Notes: generated by a model from the sequence alone, not told the origin. Shown: positions 1 through 10,904, numbered from the stretch's first letter. The stretch is DNA of 64,000 nucleotides from Diploptera punctata (GCA_030220185.1 JASPKZ010004199.1:1470501-1534500), one strand, 5' to 3'. A program made the numbers and translations.

Positions 1-560
1 ATACGAAATCGGCAAAAACATTGTGAAAATTGAACTCACATCTTTAAAAGTTTTCCATTTTTTTTACAGTGAAACTTTATGATATACTGAATATCTGAAC
101 CGAATTTCAAGTCTTCGCTTGGTGTAATTAAAGTGTAATAGAGCTGTCAATTTATCGTATTGTTTTAAATAGTCTCTTTTATAAAATACATTTCTCGAAG
201 TATGGCTATTCCCTCAACTTGAAAAGATAGTCACATTATAGATGATTTTATGCTCTATCGCTTGAAAATTAGTACCTTAATATTTTTTTCTGAAGGGCGT
301 AAATGTAATTAATATGCAATTGACCTTCCTCACCAAAAATTTTATAACATCAAAAAATTCCACATTATTACCTGAACACCAGTTCATTTTTTGTAATTAG
401 TATTAAAGTGGAGTCTTGAAAGGAAACTACCACAAATAATTATTTTTCCTAAAATCCCCTATGTGTAGACTGCCCGCAATACCTTTCGCGTGAGTGGAGA
501 TCGCTCGCTCGTACAAACAATGACGGAGCTACTTGGTAATAGTCCTTTGCGCACTTACAA
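1..560. other. Unassigned AT-rich sequence
   Basis: No convincing coding frame, inverted repeat or tandem repeat seen. Short open frames here have no recognisable family features. Confidence 0.5.
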
Positions 561-629
561 ATATTTTTATTGTTATTATCATCATTACATTATTTTTATT
601 ATCATTATTACAATTATTACATCATCATC
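561..629 (+). repeat. Imperfect ATT/ATC microsatellite
   Basis: A degenerate run of TTAT, CATT and ATCATC triplets. It ends exactly where a tRNA-like SINE head begins, so it may be the tail of a preceding retroelement or the SINE's insertion target. Confidence 0.6.
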
Positions 630-812
630 GTGGATTAGTGGTTACTCTGCACGCCTCCGATTCCGAGGTTCGCGGGTTCAAACTCGATAGGAATCAATGG
701 CATTTTAAAGGCGTAACAATTCTGAATGTAGCTTTCTCCAGAAGGAAGGAAATCCGTGAGTCCCGTGTCGTAAATTTATGGTACGTAGGAGAACCTCGCG
801 CTTGAAATAAAT
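628..812 (+). mobile_element. tRNA-derived SINE
   Basis: The head carries an A-box-like segment (TGGATTAGTGGTTACTCTGC) and a B-box-like segment (GCGGGTTCAAACTC), the internal Pol III promoter of tRNA-derived SINEs. The body runs to about 812. A similar head lies on the minus strand near 44580-44650. No TSD was identified. Confidence 0.6.
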
Positions 813-1949
813 TGCTACGTAATAAACGTCATTAAATTTAACAATCTTTATTGATATATTCAGTAGGCGGTTAATTTTGTGCTGAGTTTGGCTAAAGTAT
901 AGTTTAATTTAAATTACTAAGCACCTACGCATTCAAGCTGGTAGGCCTATTAAAAATATTTTCTAGAGAGTAGTTTTGTAATGTGTTGTAATATTTTGTA
1001 CTTGTACCTACACCAATGTCTGATGTTGAATATTGCAAGTAATGTTAAGCTATCGATAATAATTTATAACAATTTTCATGCTGTTACAAGTAATATTTAA
1101 GAGGTATAAATATACAGCCGGTGGAAAGATCAAGACCATCTTCGCTAGGTTTACCGTACAGGCCACATGGCCTAAAACGAATTTGTTCATGATGATGATG
1201 AAATATACAGCATTTTATTGGCTTTGTATCACTTGATCTTGCATCCCCTACTCATGACATATCTAAGATGATATTAAAATGCACGATAATATTAGTTTTT
1301 ATTATAAGCTAAATTATTATAGTATTTAATGTCTAAACTTCCCATTATTCTCCTTTTATAACACAAAATGTATATCTCTACGATTATTCTCTCATTCCAG
1401 AAACATTTAAGAAATTGTAAAATTATATATTAACACATAATACTGTTAATAACTATTGTATACTAACATATGCATAATTAAAATTATATTTAACTTCTAA
1501 CTCACCATTCAGTCTTTGTAGATCTGCAAACTTGTTAGTTAAAAACAATAAGATATTATTTTTAATTTGACTGTGACACTTAAAATGACGAGATCCATTA
1601 AACTAACACACTGATGTAAATCAACTGTCTAGTATGTAATCTGAACTTGAGAATTGTTGATGTAAAACAGATGTTTAAGGAAGACTTGCTGACATTGCAT
1701 TATTATCGTTTGGTAGGAAGTGGTACGAGTATTAAAACATTCGGTTTTATTTGGAAGTGATATCTTATAACAATACTATTTCGTCAAAGTTATCAGGGTA
1801 CAATACAATACACTGAATAAAAAGTTATTTTAAGACTGAAATTAGTAATTATAACATAATAAAAATTTATACCAGTTTATTCAATTAATGACGAAATAGT
1901 TTTATTATATAATATTACATTTAAACTGTAATGAAAAATTTGTAACAAA
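813..1949. other. Unassigned AT-rich sequence with a short retroelement 3' end
   Basis: Mostly unannotated. At 1155-1201 a palindromic GGCCACATGGCC is followed by ATGATGATGATGA. A closely similar string occurs at 60369-60410, so this is probably the 3' end of an interspersed retroelement with a GAT-type tail. Nothing else is recognised. Confidence 0.4.
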
Positions 1950-1964
1950 ATAAATAATTCGTTT

Positions 1965-2385
1965 TAAAAAAGGACAGAAGATTACGAGTATTTGAGAATA
2001 AAGTTTCTTAGGAAAATTTTTGGATCAAAAAGAGATGAACAGACAGGTGAATGGAGAAAACTACATAATAGTGAGCTACATGATCTGTATAGGAAGCCAG
2101 ATATAATAAAAAGAGTTAAGTCTCGTAGGCTGCGGTGGGCAGGAAATGTGGCACGTATGGGGGATAAAAGAGGTGCTTGGAAATTTCTGGTAGGAAAACC
2201 GGAGGGAAAACGCCCAGTTGGAAGACTAAGAATGAGGTGGGAGAATAACATTATACATGATTTGAGGGAAGTAGATTATACAGGGGATAATTGGAAAACG
2301 TTAGCTCGAGATGGGATGTATGGAGAGCTTATGTCCGCGCTGCAATGAACCTACAGGTTCCACAGAGCCAGTGAGTGAGTTAGTT
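1965..2385 (+). pseudogene. LINE-A 3' fragment (non-LTR retrotransposon RT C-terminus)
   Basis: The open frame 1992-2348 encodes the region downstream of the reverse transcriptase domain. It contains KIFGSKRDEQTGEWRKLHN, RRLRWAGNVARMGDKR and GKPEGKRPVGRLRMRWENN, a pattern typical of the C-terminal tail of RTE/CR1-type insect LINEs. The catalytic RT motifs are missing because the copy is 5'-truncated. It ends with the family 3' end (CCAGTGAGTGAGTTAGTTA). Flanking 15-bp direct repeats (ATAAATAATTYGTTT) at 1950-1964 and 2386-2400, with one mismatch, look like a TSD. Clade assignment is uncertain. Confidence 0.8.
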
Positions 2386-2400
2386 ATAAATAATTTGTTT

Positions 2401-3960
2401 AATAATTCACAGTAAACGTAAGTAACAGAGCTCTTTACTTCTCACTTCAGCAATAAAATTTGATAAATAAATATCTACTGCGTAAGAATTAAAATATCGC
2501 CACTTTTATAAATTTACGGTACGGTTCCATTAATCAGAACATAAAATAATGTATTCGATTTAATGGCAGTTGAAAAAGTCACTGATGAAGCTATTTCAAT
2601 AAAGTACGCGCGCGACCTTGGTCGTGAAATGAATCTGCTGAGCCGTGGACCAGCGAGTTTTTGTACGAAAATAGAATAAAAAACCATTTATATTGTCTGA
2701 ACCATTCAACTCTCCAAAAAGGTAATTGCTGGAAATTAATCCTTATTACGTGAGTAGTATCCTGTATTTTTTTCCGTTTTCATTTTTTGATATGTACTGC
2801 GGTAAACTGCCATAAAACAGGAAATTGACACCGAAAATAAAAATATCCTAATTATAAAAATAACACCCTTAAACTGCATGATATCACCTATATAAATATG
2901 TTTGAAACAAATTTTTGCTGTTTACTGTTTCAGAAACATCAGTTGGTAAACGTTTTAGTTTATCATATTTACGATAATTTTGGATCGTCATAACTACGAA
3001 CCTATAAATAATAAAAATTAAATTTCTGTATTAATACGTTTATAAATGTATTCACTATATTTAGGGATACATAAAATTAAAAAAATAAATTGCAAGATTT
3101 TTTGCTGTCCGATTTGATATGGATTGTCCCATATACATAAAATAATCGTCGCAGAAAAATCTATAAATAATGGTAAAAAACCCCATTCAAATCGGTCAAG
3201 TAGTTTTTGAGTCCATAAAGGACAGATAGACTCTTACTCATGTTTATGTGTATGGATTATTTAAATTATTATTACTACCAGTGCAACATTTAATATAGTT
3301 GGTTTACATGTAAAGCATTTAAGTTTGTGAATGCGAGTTATACCATAGCTGTTAATGCTATGTTCGCCATCGTTATGTGGTCTATAGAATCTGATGGCCA
3401 GGGTTCTATACTCAACGGGGCTACTATAGATCCAGGAATCCCACGCTTTATATCTGTCTAAATGAGTATGGTTGAGTTTTTGCTCTCTATATATTATTCC
3501 AATTTGATCTTTTATTTCGAAGGAACCAATTATGTATCCAATTTAACGATTAATAACCATTGCTATTAATTTAATTATATTTTACTTTAAACATTATTTC
3601 ATTATACACTTTTATGAATACCTAATGAAGGGTTGTATATTTTGATGACGTTAATGTGTTTAACAGTTGGTATTAACGAGCTGCGTTGTGTCTCCGGGTC
3701 AAAGCAATTAATAATGAAGATGATATTCAGTGCTGCTTATTAACTGACAGTCTCAGGTGCTTATTAGCAGGTTGCCATAATTATCCGCTGTAATCTGTTT
3801 CCCGCTAAACTCTGCCATCTACATTAATACCAGTACTTATATACATATTGTACGTTATACTCTATGTTCCAGAAATCACATCAATGTAACATGCTGCATG
3901 CGTTATTAGCGAAATGAGAAAAAAACGTTTTTCCCTAATACACATACATACAATTTATTC
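2401..3960. other. Unassigned sequence, AT-rich
   Basis: No gene recognised. A GC-richer patch sits at 2605-2660. A possible Helitron-related fragment (2950-3240) is listed separately. The block at 3360-3480 is not recognised. Confidence 0.4.
2950..3240 (-). mobile_element. Possible Helitron-type repeat fragment
   Basis: On the minus strand the text 'tatggactcaaaaactactt' followed by 'gaccgatttgaatgggg' resembles the subterminal 'actactgaaccgatttt' of the Helitron-like copies at 49765-50395 and 61901-62391. Neither a TC start nor a CTAG end is visible, so this is only a family resemblance. Confidence 0.3.
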
Positions 3961-3964
3961 GTTA

Positions 3965-4345
3965 AATGTACCGCTATGGTCTCGAGATAGAGTACTGCCT
4001 TGACACGCAACGGACTCGGTTCGATCCCCGGTCGGGTCAAGTATTTTGTCTGGGTGAGGTTTTTTTCGGGGTTTTCCTCACTTATAAGACAAATTTCAGA
4101 AAACTGTAAGGCCCAAACGGTTCCCCATCATCATCATCATCATCTGACCATCATTTTCATACTCGTCTCGTTAAATTAAGTTTACGAGTAGCTTTAAGGC
4201 TTCTCCTGGCGCATCATACCATCGTCATCACCTCTCATGTCATCGGGGCAGCCTAACTCCCGTCTTCTAGGCGCCAAAACCTCAGAAGTGGGTTACAAAT
4301 ACGCCATGCCAGAAGATAATACTAGAAATGCCCTAGTGACAACCT
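3965..4345 (+). mobile_element. SINE-S1a (tRNA-derived)
   Basis: A tRNA-like head has B-box GGTTCGATCCCCGGT. The conserved S1 body follows ('gtctgggtgaggttttttt', 'aaggcccaaacggttcccc', a CAT-repeat stretch). The 'a' 3' module includes 'cctcagaagtgggttacaa'. The same body occurs at 12501 (-), 28904 (-), 34335, 38237, 42511 (-), 42953 (-), 58857 (-) and 63356, which establishes the family inside this window. Near 3976 'tggtctcgagatagagtact' is the head segment matched by other copies. Confidence 0.8.
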
Positions 4346-4424
4346 GGTGGCATTGATTAAACAAATAGTTGTTAATGTAAATGCTTTGGATCACGGCAAC
4401 GGTAATAACCTGAGAGGTTGCTTT

Positions 4425-4905
4425 ATAGTACACCCTGTAAAATATTGGTCTGAAAGGGCTTATATTTTTTTTTCATTTTTACATAGGACATATTGTATAA
4501 AATTATGTCAGAAAGAGTTGACAAATGTTAGTCTTATTTAACATAAATATTTTACGTTTTATATGGGACATACTGTATGAAATTCGCCATTCTGTGAATA
4601 CGAACGATTGGAAAAAGTTAGTTTAATGTAACGTTTCATTTTAATGTTTTCCTTAGGAATTCTATAAAAAGTGGGACTGAACGTAGGCCTGCTACATTTC
4701 ATTGAACGTAACGTTTCACATTTTACAGAGGATGCTTGTAAAATTGAATCTGAAATCGTTGCCAAAAGTTAGTTTCAACTAACTAAACATTTCATGTTTT
4801 ACATAGGACACTCTGTGTAAAAATTTGGTTTGAAAGATTTGACATAAGTTAGTATAATTTAACATAACATTTTCACGTTTTACATAAGGCACTCTGTAGA
4901 AGAGT
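4425..4905 (+). repeat. ~79-bp minisatellite, about 6 diverged units
   Basis: Units recur near 4428, 4486, 4563, 4650, 4725, 4800 and 4880. Each carries a version of 'acataggacactctgta', then a 'gaaagagttgacaaaagtta'-like segment and 'taacataacattttacgttt'. Spacing is about 75-80 bp. The copies are well diverged, so the array is old. Confidence 0.75.
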
Positions 4906-5881
4906 TGTCATAATGCTGCACATAATCGTGTAACCTTTACAAGTGTCTGGAGGGTTTATACCGCATGAAATATGAGTTGGGTAGGGGATGCTATAGAGAT
5001 TACATGCTTGCCATAATCTCATCCCGTTTTTACAAGAGAAGCGCGCTTTGGAAACTTGAAAAATTCCTTCAAGAGCAACTAGCATCCAAGTATAAAAAGG
5101 AAACGAAAATGGCGGAGCAAATTCAACCCCCACCTCCAGTCTTCCTGCTATATTGGAGATTAATCCACCCAGCTGGAAATCTATTGAAAGGAAGGAATTC
5201 CAAAATTATGTTATCCAATACAACACAAGATATTGAATACCCTCTGATGTTCCTCCCAATTTCCATTATAACCTAATAAAATAATGTTTTTTTAGGAGAT
5301 TCTATGCCAAGACGCCACCAATATAAATTCAAATTAAAAACGAAAAAAAAATATTGTTACAGTATGTGAATAATATTATCTGAGAGAAATATGTATGTTG
5401 ACATTTTCCCAAAAAATGTGAAAAAATGCCTTAAAATAAAATGAGAATTCGAGCTTAAAGTAACCTAAAATCAGCATATTTGCAATATAAAATGTGTATT
5501 AGTCATTGCTGAGGTAATGTAGTCAACTTATCACTAAAACCCGCTAACAAACAAGTGAACTATAAACTAAGCTGTTGTACTATCTCGCTCATTTTTTCTC
5601 ACCCTAACCAGCCCAAAATAACACTAATTTGCCAATTTTCTCACCCTAACTTGCCAACTAATGTAGGTGGACTTTTGGGATAGAATCATCTTATATGTGA
5701 GCAAACATGTTGGCAATTAGATCTAGCGACAACATATGTCATTACATTGGCCAATCGGACGCTAAACTTCACTCGTTCTCCGATCGTATGTTCACAGATG
5801 GCACGGTGGCATAGAATTAGGCTTTTTAATATTGTATATCGATTGAATTAAGGTTGTCCTGAATTTGATAAATTTTCCTAT
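4906..5881. other. Unassigned; one 103-codon ORF of doubtful meaning
   Basis: A + strand frame at 4965-5276 is open for 103 codons but has no recognisable domain. An internal ATG at 5109 sits in a good context (AAAATGGCGG). A short direct repeat TTTTCTCACCCTAAC occurs twice near 5595-5650. No gene is called. Confidence 0.3.
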
Positions 5882-5885
5882 TTAA

Positions 5886-6921
5886 CCCATTGGAGACTTT
5901 TAACGAGTCTCCCTCGTGAGCAGGTAGAAAGTCCAAACAGCCCCACAACGAGGTAGACTCGTTGTTGTGTTATAACCCCCACTGTAAGACGTTAGGTTTC
6001 TTTAGTGGTTTACATTTTCGGTTCACCATCAGTAAAATGTGTTGTTTGTTTATGTAAAGTAAATATGTATAGGCCTAGTGTATTGTATAGTTTATTTTAG
6101 TTATTATTTATAGAATAGTAGACTATAGTTGTAGGCATTTATTACGGTAAAATATAAGTGAATATAAATTCAGTGCTTATTTGTTAAAATTCAATAGTTT
6201 TAAAATTAATTTTTTTTCTTGCAATGTGTGCGTAAATAGTAGAGAACGTATTGCTTTTGAGAAACTAAGTGAAGTAGTGGATGAAATATTATGTGACAGT
6301 GATTGTAGTGAATTATTATGGAACGAAGATTCGGACGATGAAATAATATACAGTGACAACGTAACCGTGCATGCTACTGATGGTAGAAATATTAGGTGAG
6401 TTTCGTCCAGTTTTTATCTATAGTATTTTATAATTTACAGGTCGATATATAACTATGATAATTAAAGAATATACGAAGAACTTTTCCTGATTTTATAATG
6501 TATAGGTCTATGCTTATTTTATTTCATATATTTATTTTTATTATGTACAGTATTATATTGCGTTTGTTATTTTTTTCGGTCTTGTTTGAACATATGATTT
6601 GTGTTTACTTTCAAGGCAATGTCCGAGAACTTTTACAAAAAGATGGTTTCTGAATTGTTTGTCAACTTTCACAGCCTTGAAAATAACAAAACATAACGGT
6701 TTACAATGCACAAAAGAGGGTAGCAGGTAGGCCACATTCCTTTGCTATTCGTAAAAGTACAAGATACTAAAAGAAATTCAGGGGTAAACAAAATATCTGA
6801 AATCATAAGTGATAGAACAGAGTATGTGTATTTAAAGTCCAGCGCAGCCGGAGTAGCGGCGCGGAGATTTAAATGGGTTCCCAGTGAACATGCTAGGCAC
6901 TTTAAACGTGTCTCCAATGGG
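5886..6921 (+). mobile_element. piggyBac-like element, internally deleted
   Basis: TTAA at 5882-5885 and TTAA at 6922-6925 flank the element, as expected of piggyBac integration. The outermost 12 bases, CCCATTGGAGAC, are perfectly inverted (left end 5886-5897; right end reads GTCTCCAATGGG to 6921). The CCC start is typical of this superfamily. At ~1.04 kb it is much shorter than autonomous elements (about 2.3-3 kb). Inside lies an acidic open frame (6181-6399) followed by a splice-donor-like AG|GTGAGT. That fits a truncated transposase N-terminus, but the catalytic domain is absent. Confidence 0.7.
6181..6399 (+). pseudogene. Possible N-terminal piece of piggyBac-type transposase
   Basis: This frame opens with a TTG, so the true start is not visible here. 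It is rich in Asp/Glu/Ser (e.g. DEILCDSDCSELLWNEDSDD), as the N-termini of piggyBac transposases commonly are. It is bounded by the TTAA-flanked inverted repeats of the 5886-6921 element. The coding text ends close to a strong donor-like AG|GTGAGT at about 6394. No DDD catalytic residues or C-terminal Cys-rich domain are visible. Assignment rests mainly on context. Confidence 0.4.
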
Positions 6922-6925
6922 TTAA

Positions 6926-7321
6926 AGGCGCTTGGACATTTCACTTCCTTCTATTTATTGATTCAAAAAGACTATAATGCAACCATATATAATTATATTC
7001 ATAACATTAATTAAAATAAATGTTTAAACCAATAAACAGAATAATATTAATTTTTGATAAAAGAGAGTAAGATTATATTTTAACGTCGTGTAAAATTTTA
7101 GAGCCCGAGGAACAGACTAGGGTAATAATTTTCATGTGGTTTTAAATATATTTTAATCCCTTGTGCTGTGCCACAGATAATCCATTACTAATAACACTAA
7201 TCAAAAAGTAATTAAAAATATTTTATTTGTAATTAAATATGCAGATTTGTTGTTGCTGAAAGGGAAGACGATGGCATCACTGCTGGTTGCCTGGGAGATA
7301 AAGATACAAACAAATTGAAAT
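6926..7321. other. Unassigned AT-rich spacer
   Basis: Nothing recognised between the piggyBac-like element and the LINE-A copy. Confidence 0.4.
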
Positions 7322-7887
7322 AGATCACAGATGTGCTAATGATGTAGTATTATTAGGCCATGGCGAGGAGATACTGAGGACCAACATGCACATTCTATTG
7401 AGTAACACTAAGGAATTGGGACTGGAAATAAAGATCAATGACACTAAATATATTGTCACACATAGAAATATATTATTCAGGGTGTAACAGGACCTCACCA
7501 GCAAAATGATAGGGATGATAAGCCATGAAGGGAGGATAATTTTTTGTGAAGGAACATATAGTCCCAAACGCGTCATTTATGAGTTATGCGCAGATGAAGT
7601 TGTTCACAACTAAGGGTCGGAATGGAATACAAGCAATTGTACACACATCATTGTATTGAAAAATATATATTTTACAATAAGTGTTCAAACAGTTGACCCT
7701 GTGCCTCATTGCATATTTGATATCGTCGCAGCAATGTTCGGCCAGCACGGCCGAGCATGTCAGGATTTTGTTTGACGTCGTCAAATGTAGCATTTAATCT
7801 GTCAATCAGTTCAGGTCTGGTGGCCAGTGGAGTTACGTAGATCAGTTACCCTTGACATGCCCCCCCCCAAAAATAAGGTGCGTTAAA

Positions 7888-8295
7888 TCAGGCGAACGCG
7901 CTGGCCACCGTAACAGGTCCTCCTCGTCCATGTGCTCGTGTGTCGATACTGAAGTGTGCTGGAGCTCCATCATGCAGGAAACAGAGATTGCGGCGCACAG
8001 CAAGCGGTACACTTTCTAATATGTCAGGAAGTGTGATCTGCAGGAACTGTAGATAAGCTGCTCCAATTAACCTTGCTGGCAGACTTACGGGTCCCACAGG
8101 TCCTAGCAGATGAGTACCAACATTTTCAGCCCAAATGTTGACGGAAAAATTGTGCTGGTGATTGCGAACATTTGGATTAGTTGAAACCCAGATGTGACTA
8201 TTCCTATTATTGTAGTATCCATCACGCATAAAATAGGCCTCACCTGAGAATAACACTTGTGTAGGAAACAGTATGATGTAGAAACCACAGTACAA
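7888..8295 (-). pseudogene. Transposase C-terminal half (Tc1/mariner-like)
   Basis: The minus-strand frame contains LFSGEAYFMRDGYYNNRNSH, HIWVSTNPNVRNHQHNFSVN and CFLHDGAPAHFSIDTRAHGR. These match the pattern of insect mariner-type DDE transposases: an 'SDEA' first-Asp region (here SGEA, so the Asp is mutated) and the 'HDGAPAH' second-Asp region. The final catalytic block ('WPARSPDL'-type) is lost after GRGGPVTVASAFA. The frame runs into the left inverted repeat. Non-functional. Confidence 0.75.
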
Positions 8296-8339
8296 AGTTC
8301 ATACGAGGCAAAAAATCTTGTGGTCCTATTGCCTGGACC

Positions 8340-8624
8340 TTATGAAGGTGGTATGCGTGTAGGTTGTACTCCCTCAATGGACAGATGACTTACGTTCACA
8401 CCACGAGCAACAGTACGCGTGCTGGCTGAAGGTTCGACAGTAACTCGCTCATCCACAGCGTCCTCAAAATCTTGTGTCCTCACATCACGTCTCCCGCCGC
8501 CAACGGCTCGAGGACGAATGTTCCCCGTTTCTCCAAGCCGTCGACGAATTGCAGCAAATGTAGTATGGTGTGGATGTCTACTGTTGGGATACCGCTGCTC
8601 GTACATGCGATGAGCCTCTCTCAC
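8340..8624 (-). pseudogene. Transposase N-terminal half (Tc1/mariner-like)
   Basis: The frame encodes REAHRMYEQRYPNSRHPHHT, then RRRLGETGNIRPRAVGGGRR and a TRTVARGVNVSHLSIEGVQP segment. This is a helix-turn-helix-type DNA-binding N-terminus; by pattern it is like the DUF4817/HTH region seen in many insect transposases. It is upstream of and in the same orientation as 7888-8295 but in a different frame, so at least one frameshift separates the halves. Confidence 0.7.
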
Positions 8625-9589
8625 GCCTCATCGTAACACATTGTCTCTTGAGTTCAGACAACTCGTACTGCATGTCGATTAAATTCTCAAAACAACAACA
8701 AACCAACCCTACAGATACGTATTGCTACGACAGAGTGAGGGCTGACTGCACAGATAAACAACGAACGGGTTGGTTCCAGTGCGTGGAACGTGCACCTTGA
8801 TATATGCGCATAACTCATAAACGACATGTTTGCGACTATATGCTCTTTCACAAAAAAATGATCCTCTCTGCATGGCCTAATCATCCCTATCATTTTGTCG
8901 GTGAAGTCCTGTTAAACCCTGTACAATGGAAATGGACAGTTTATGACAAATGAGGGAACTTTTGAAGAAGTGGCTGAATTCAAATATCTAGGAACAATAA
9001 TTACAAACAGGAATGGTATGCACAAATAAATTAAACATAGACTCAATTCTGGAAATGCGTGATATTATGCATGATATTACTCTTGAGGTCCCAACTCTTT
9101 CAAACTCTTTAAAGCAACTCTTTTAAACTGATATATAAAACTGTTATTCTCCCAGTTATATTACATGGATGTGAAACATGGACTTTTACTTAAAGGGAGG
9201 AGAAAATATTACTAGTATTTGAGAGTAAATTTGTTGGGAAAATGTTTGGACCAAAGAGAGATGAAGAGACAGGCGAATGGAAACAGTGACCTGAATGATC
9301 ATTATAGCAAGTCAGATATACTAAGAACTGTTAAATATCGTAACGCTGGATGGGCAAATGAGGAATGAAAATGGAGCATGAAAGCTTCTTGTAGGAAAAT
9401 CAGAGGGAAAATGTCCAGTTGGTAGACCAAGAATGAGGTGAGAGAATAACATAAACCATGATTTGAGGTAAGTATATTATACAGGGGATAATTTGAAAAC
9501 ATTAGTTCAGGATTGGGATGAGTGGAGAGCTTATGTTCGGGAGGCCATGAACATACGGATTCGATAGTGCCGGTGAGTTAGTTAGGTAG

Positions 9590-9880
9590 CAGATATTCTA
9601 AGTGAAAACCGAAATATCTATGCAAATCCTGAAGATGTTCTACTGAATGCTTACAATGCTGCAACATCAATGGTTCCTAAAAGAGCTGGTTATTTGTACG
9701 AGAAAGAGAATAAAACATTTTGTCAAAGGGGAGAAAGAGGGATGTGAAGGGAATTGACGAAGATATTATTCTAGGATTACTTCCAGAAAAGATAATTAAA
9801 TGCAAACAATCGTCACTGTGGTCATATCGATGTTAAAGAAGACTCCATGCGTAAATGTAAATATCGAGAGCAACGTTTAA
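9590..9880 (+). pseudogene. Possible tyrosine-recombinase-like (KIAA1958/Crypton-type) fragment
   Basis: Three short frames in succession give a coherent-looking protein: NPEDVLLNAYNAATSMVPKR and AGYLYEKENKTF, then KGIDEDIILGLLPEKIIKCK with SSLWSY, then SMLKKTPCVNVNIES after two frameshifts. The pattern 'P.K....Y...Y..F' plus 'SLWS..SMLK' resembles the N-terminal core-binding region of Crypton-derived/KIAA1958-like recombinases abundant in arthropods. This is pattern memory, not an alignment, and no catalytic residues are present. Confidence 0.35.
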
Positions 9881-10187
9881 TATATATAATACGAGAGCAA
9901 ATTTTGATTGCCTGTGCAATACAATCGTTATAGCTTTTTTTTTTCTTTAGAGTTTTGTAAAAGTGAAAGCATTTTTTAAGGTGCAGTCATACGGTTTTAA
10001 GTCTAAAAATTCTAGGATATAATTCTAATATTTAAGAAATCAATCTTAAGTACATTTGAAAGTTGGTAGCTGTGAATTAAAATAGTTTATTTCATTGCTG
10101 TGAATAATTCCTTTGTTCAGGACAACGGATCAAATGGTATTTTACATAGCTAAAGTAACTATTTCATAAAAAGTACAGATAGTATTT

Positions 10188-10392
10188 CTTCTTCTTCTTC
10201 CTTTCATGTGATAGATCTAGTGGTCTGTTACGGTCTCAATCCAACGTTTGAAGGGTCTGCCCAGAGATCTCTTGCCTGGTGGCTGGTAATTTAAGATCTG
10301 ACGTGGTATATTTGTTCTGCTCATTCTTCGTACGTGAGATTTCCAGTTGTTTCTGTACTTTTGTACATATTCCATGACTGATTCTGTGTGTA
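10188..10392 (-). pseudogene. Short 5'-truncated LINE with perfect 13-bp TSD
   Basis: On the minus strand the frame reads EYVQKYRNNWKSHVRRMSRT, NIPRQILNYQPPGKRSLGRP, FKRWIETVTDH, then a stop and a (GAA)n tail at the plus-strand left edge (CTT repeats, 10188-10200). This is a typical LINE C-terminal tail. The 13-bp direct repeat ACAGATAGTATTT flanks it exactly (10175-10187 and 10393-10405). Only ~205 bp were inserted. Its C-terminal frame is intact. Confidence 0.8.
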
Positions 10393-10660
10393 ACAGATAG
10401 TATTTTACATAGCTAAAGTAAACAAAACAAAGTTTTATTTTATAGTATATAATTTTAAAACTTTATGCCAGCGGTGACCAACTCATGCTCTTTGTGCAAG
10501 AGCACTCTTCCCTGCACATGGGCACGATGGAAGAGCAGAACGCCCAAATGCACAATAATGTATGAATGAAGGGGTGGGAGGTTTGTGACGCGGCGGCACG
10601 TTAATTGTGCGGCTTTTCGGTCTGAACTAAGGTCAGTTTGCTAGGATTCTCGGTGTAATC

Positions 10661-10801
10661 ATGCCGGAACATGCAGCAGATTTGCAACGGCGTTCGTCAT
10701 CCCCAATTGTTTATTTTAATCGACAATGGGAATATGTATACTTATTTACTGCTGCTTATAAAAGTCGTGGTATAAAATTCACAAAACATAGATACTTCTA
10801 A
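10661..10801 (+). pseudogene. hAT transposase N-terminal fragment
   Basis: From ATG 10661 the frame reads MPEHAADLQRRSSSPIVYFN then RQWEYVYLFTAAYKSRG before an early stop. The 'FN..WE..Y.F' spacing is like the start of GTF2IRD2/ZBED-type hAT transposases, upstream of a BED-like zinc finger. The Cys/His ligands are not recoverable here. It lies ~190 bp inside the left hAT end, as expected. Confidence 0.45.
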
Positions 10802-10904
10802 ATGAACCCGGCCGTTGGCGTTGGTGGTGACATCTACCTGGCAGCGGACGAAATGAAAATTATAGATTTGTATATGTGGAAAGAATTGTTGATGTTTATG
10901 CCAT

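Larger units (their letters stand above)
7478..8920 (-). mobile_element. Tc1/mariner-like DNA transposon, decayed
   Basis: Long terminal inverted repeats of about 115 bp are visible. The left end, 7478-7592, starts CAGGGTGTAACAGGAC and includes AAAATGATAGGGATGAT. The reverse complement of 8806-8920 starts CAGGGTTTAACAGGAC and includes the same internal string. The transposase remnants lie on the minus strand. A TA-type target is compatible with the flanks (TTA/TTC left, GTA right) but is not clean. The element sits inside a LINE-A reverse-transcriptase frame and so is younger than that copy. Confidence 0.85.
7322..9587 (+). pseudogene. LINE-A copy split by a Tc1/mariner-like insertion
   Basis: The 5' part (7322-7477) reads through RT motif C and onward: CANDVVLLGHGEEIL and KELGLEIKINDTKYIV. 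The catalytic motif, normally (F/Y)ADD, is degraded to CAND. The frame resumes at ~8926 with NGNGQFMTNEGTFEEV and AEFKYLGTIITNRNG, then breaks repeatedly. The decayed tail (9180-9587) retains GCETWTFT-like, KRDEETGEW-like and PEGKCPVGRPRMR-like text and the family 3' end 'ccggtgagttagttag'. It is one element interrupted by 7478-8920. No endonuclease domain is seen, so it is 5'-truncated. Confidence 0.8.

Noticed and set aside
2580..2660. CTGATGA as a second hammerhead core
   Set aside because: No stem II or GAAA at suitable spacing follows; the nearest GAAA is too far and unpaired.
4965..5276. 103-codon open frame
   Set aside because: No domain and no supporting splice or promoter structure; it is within the length expected by chance in 64 kb.
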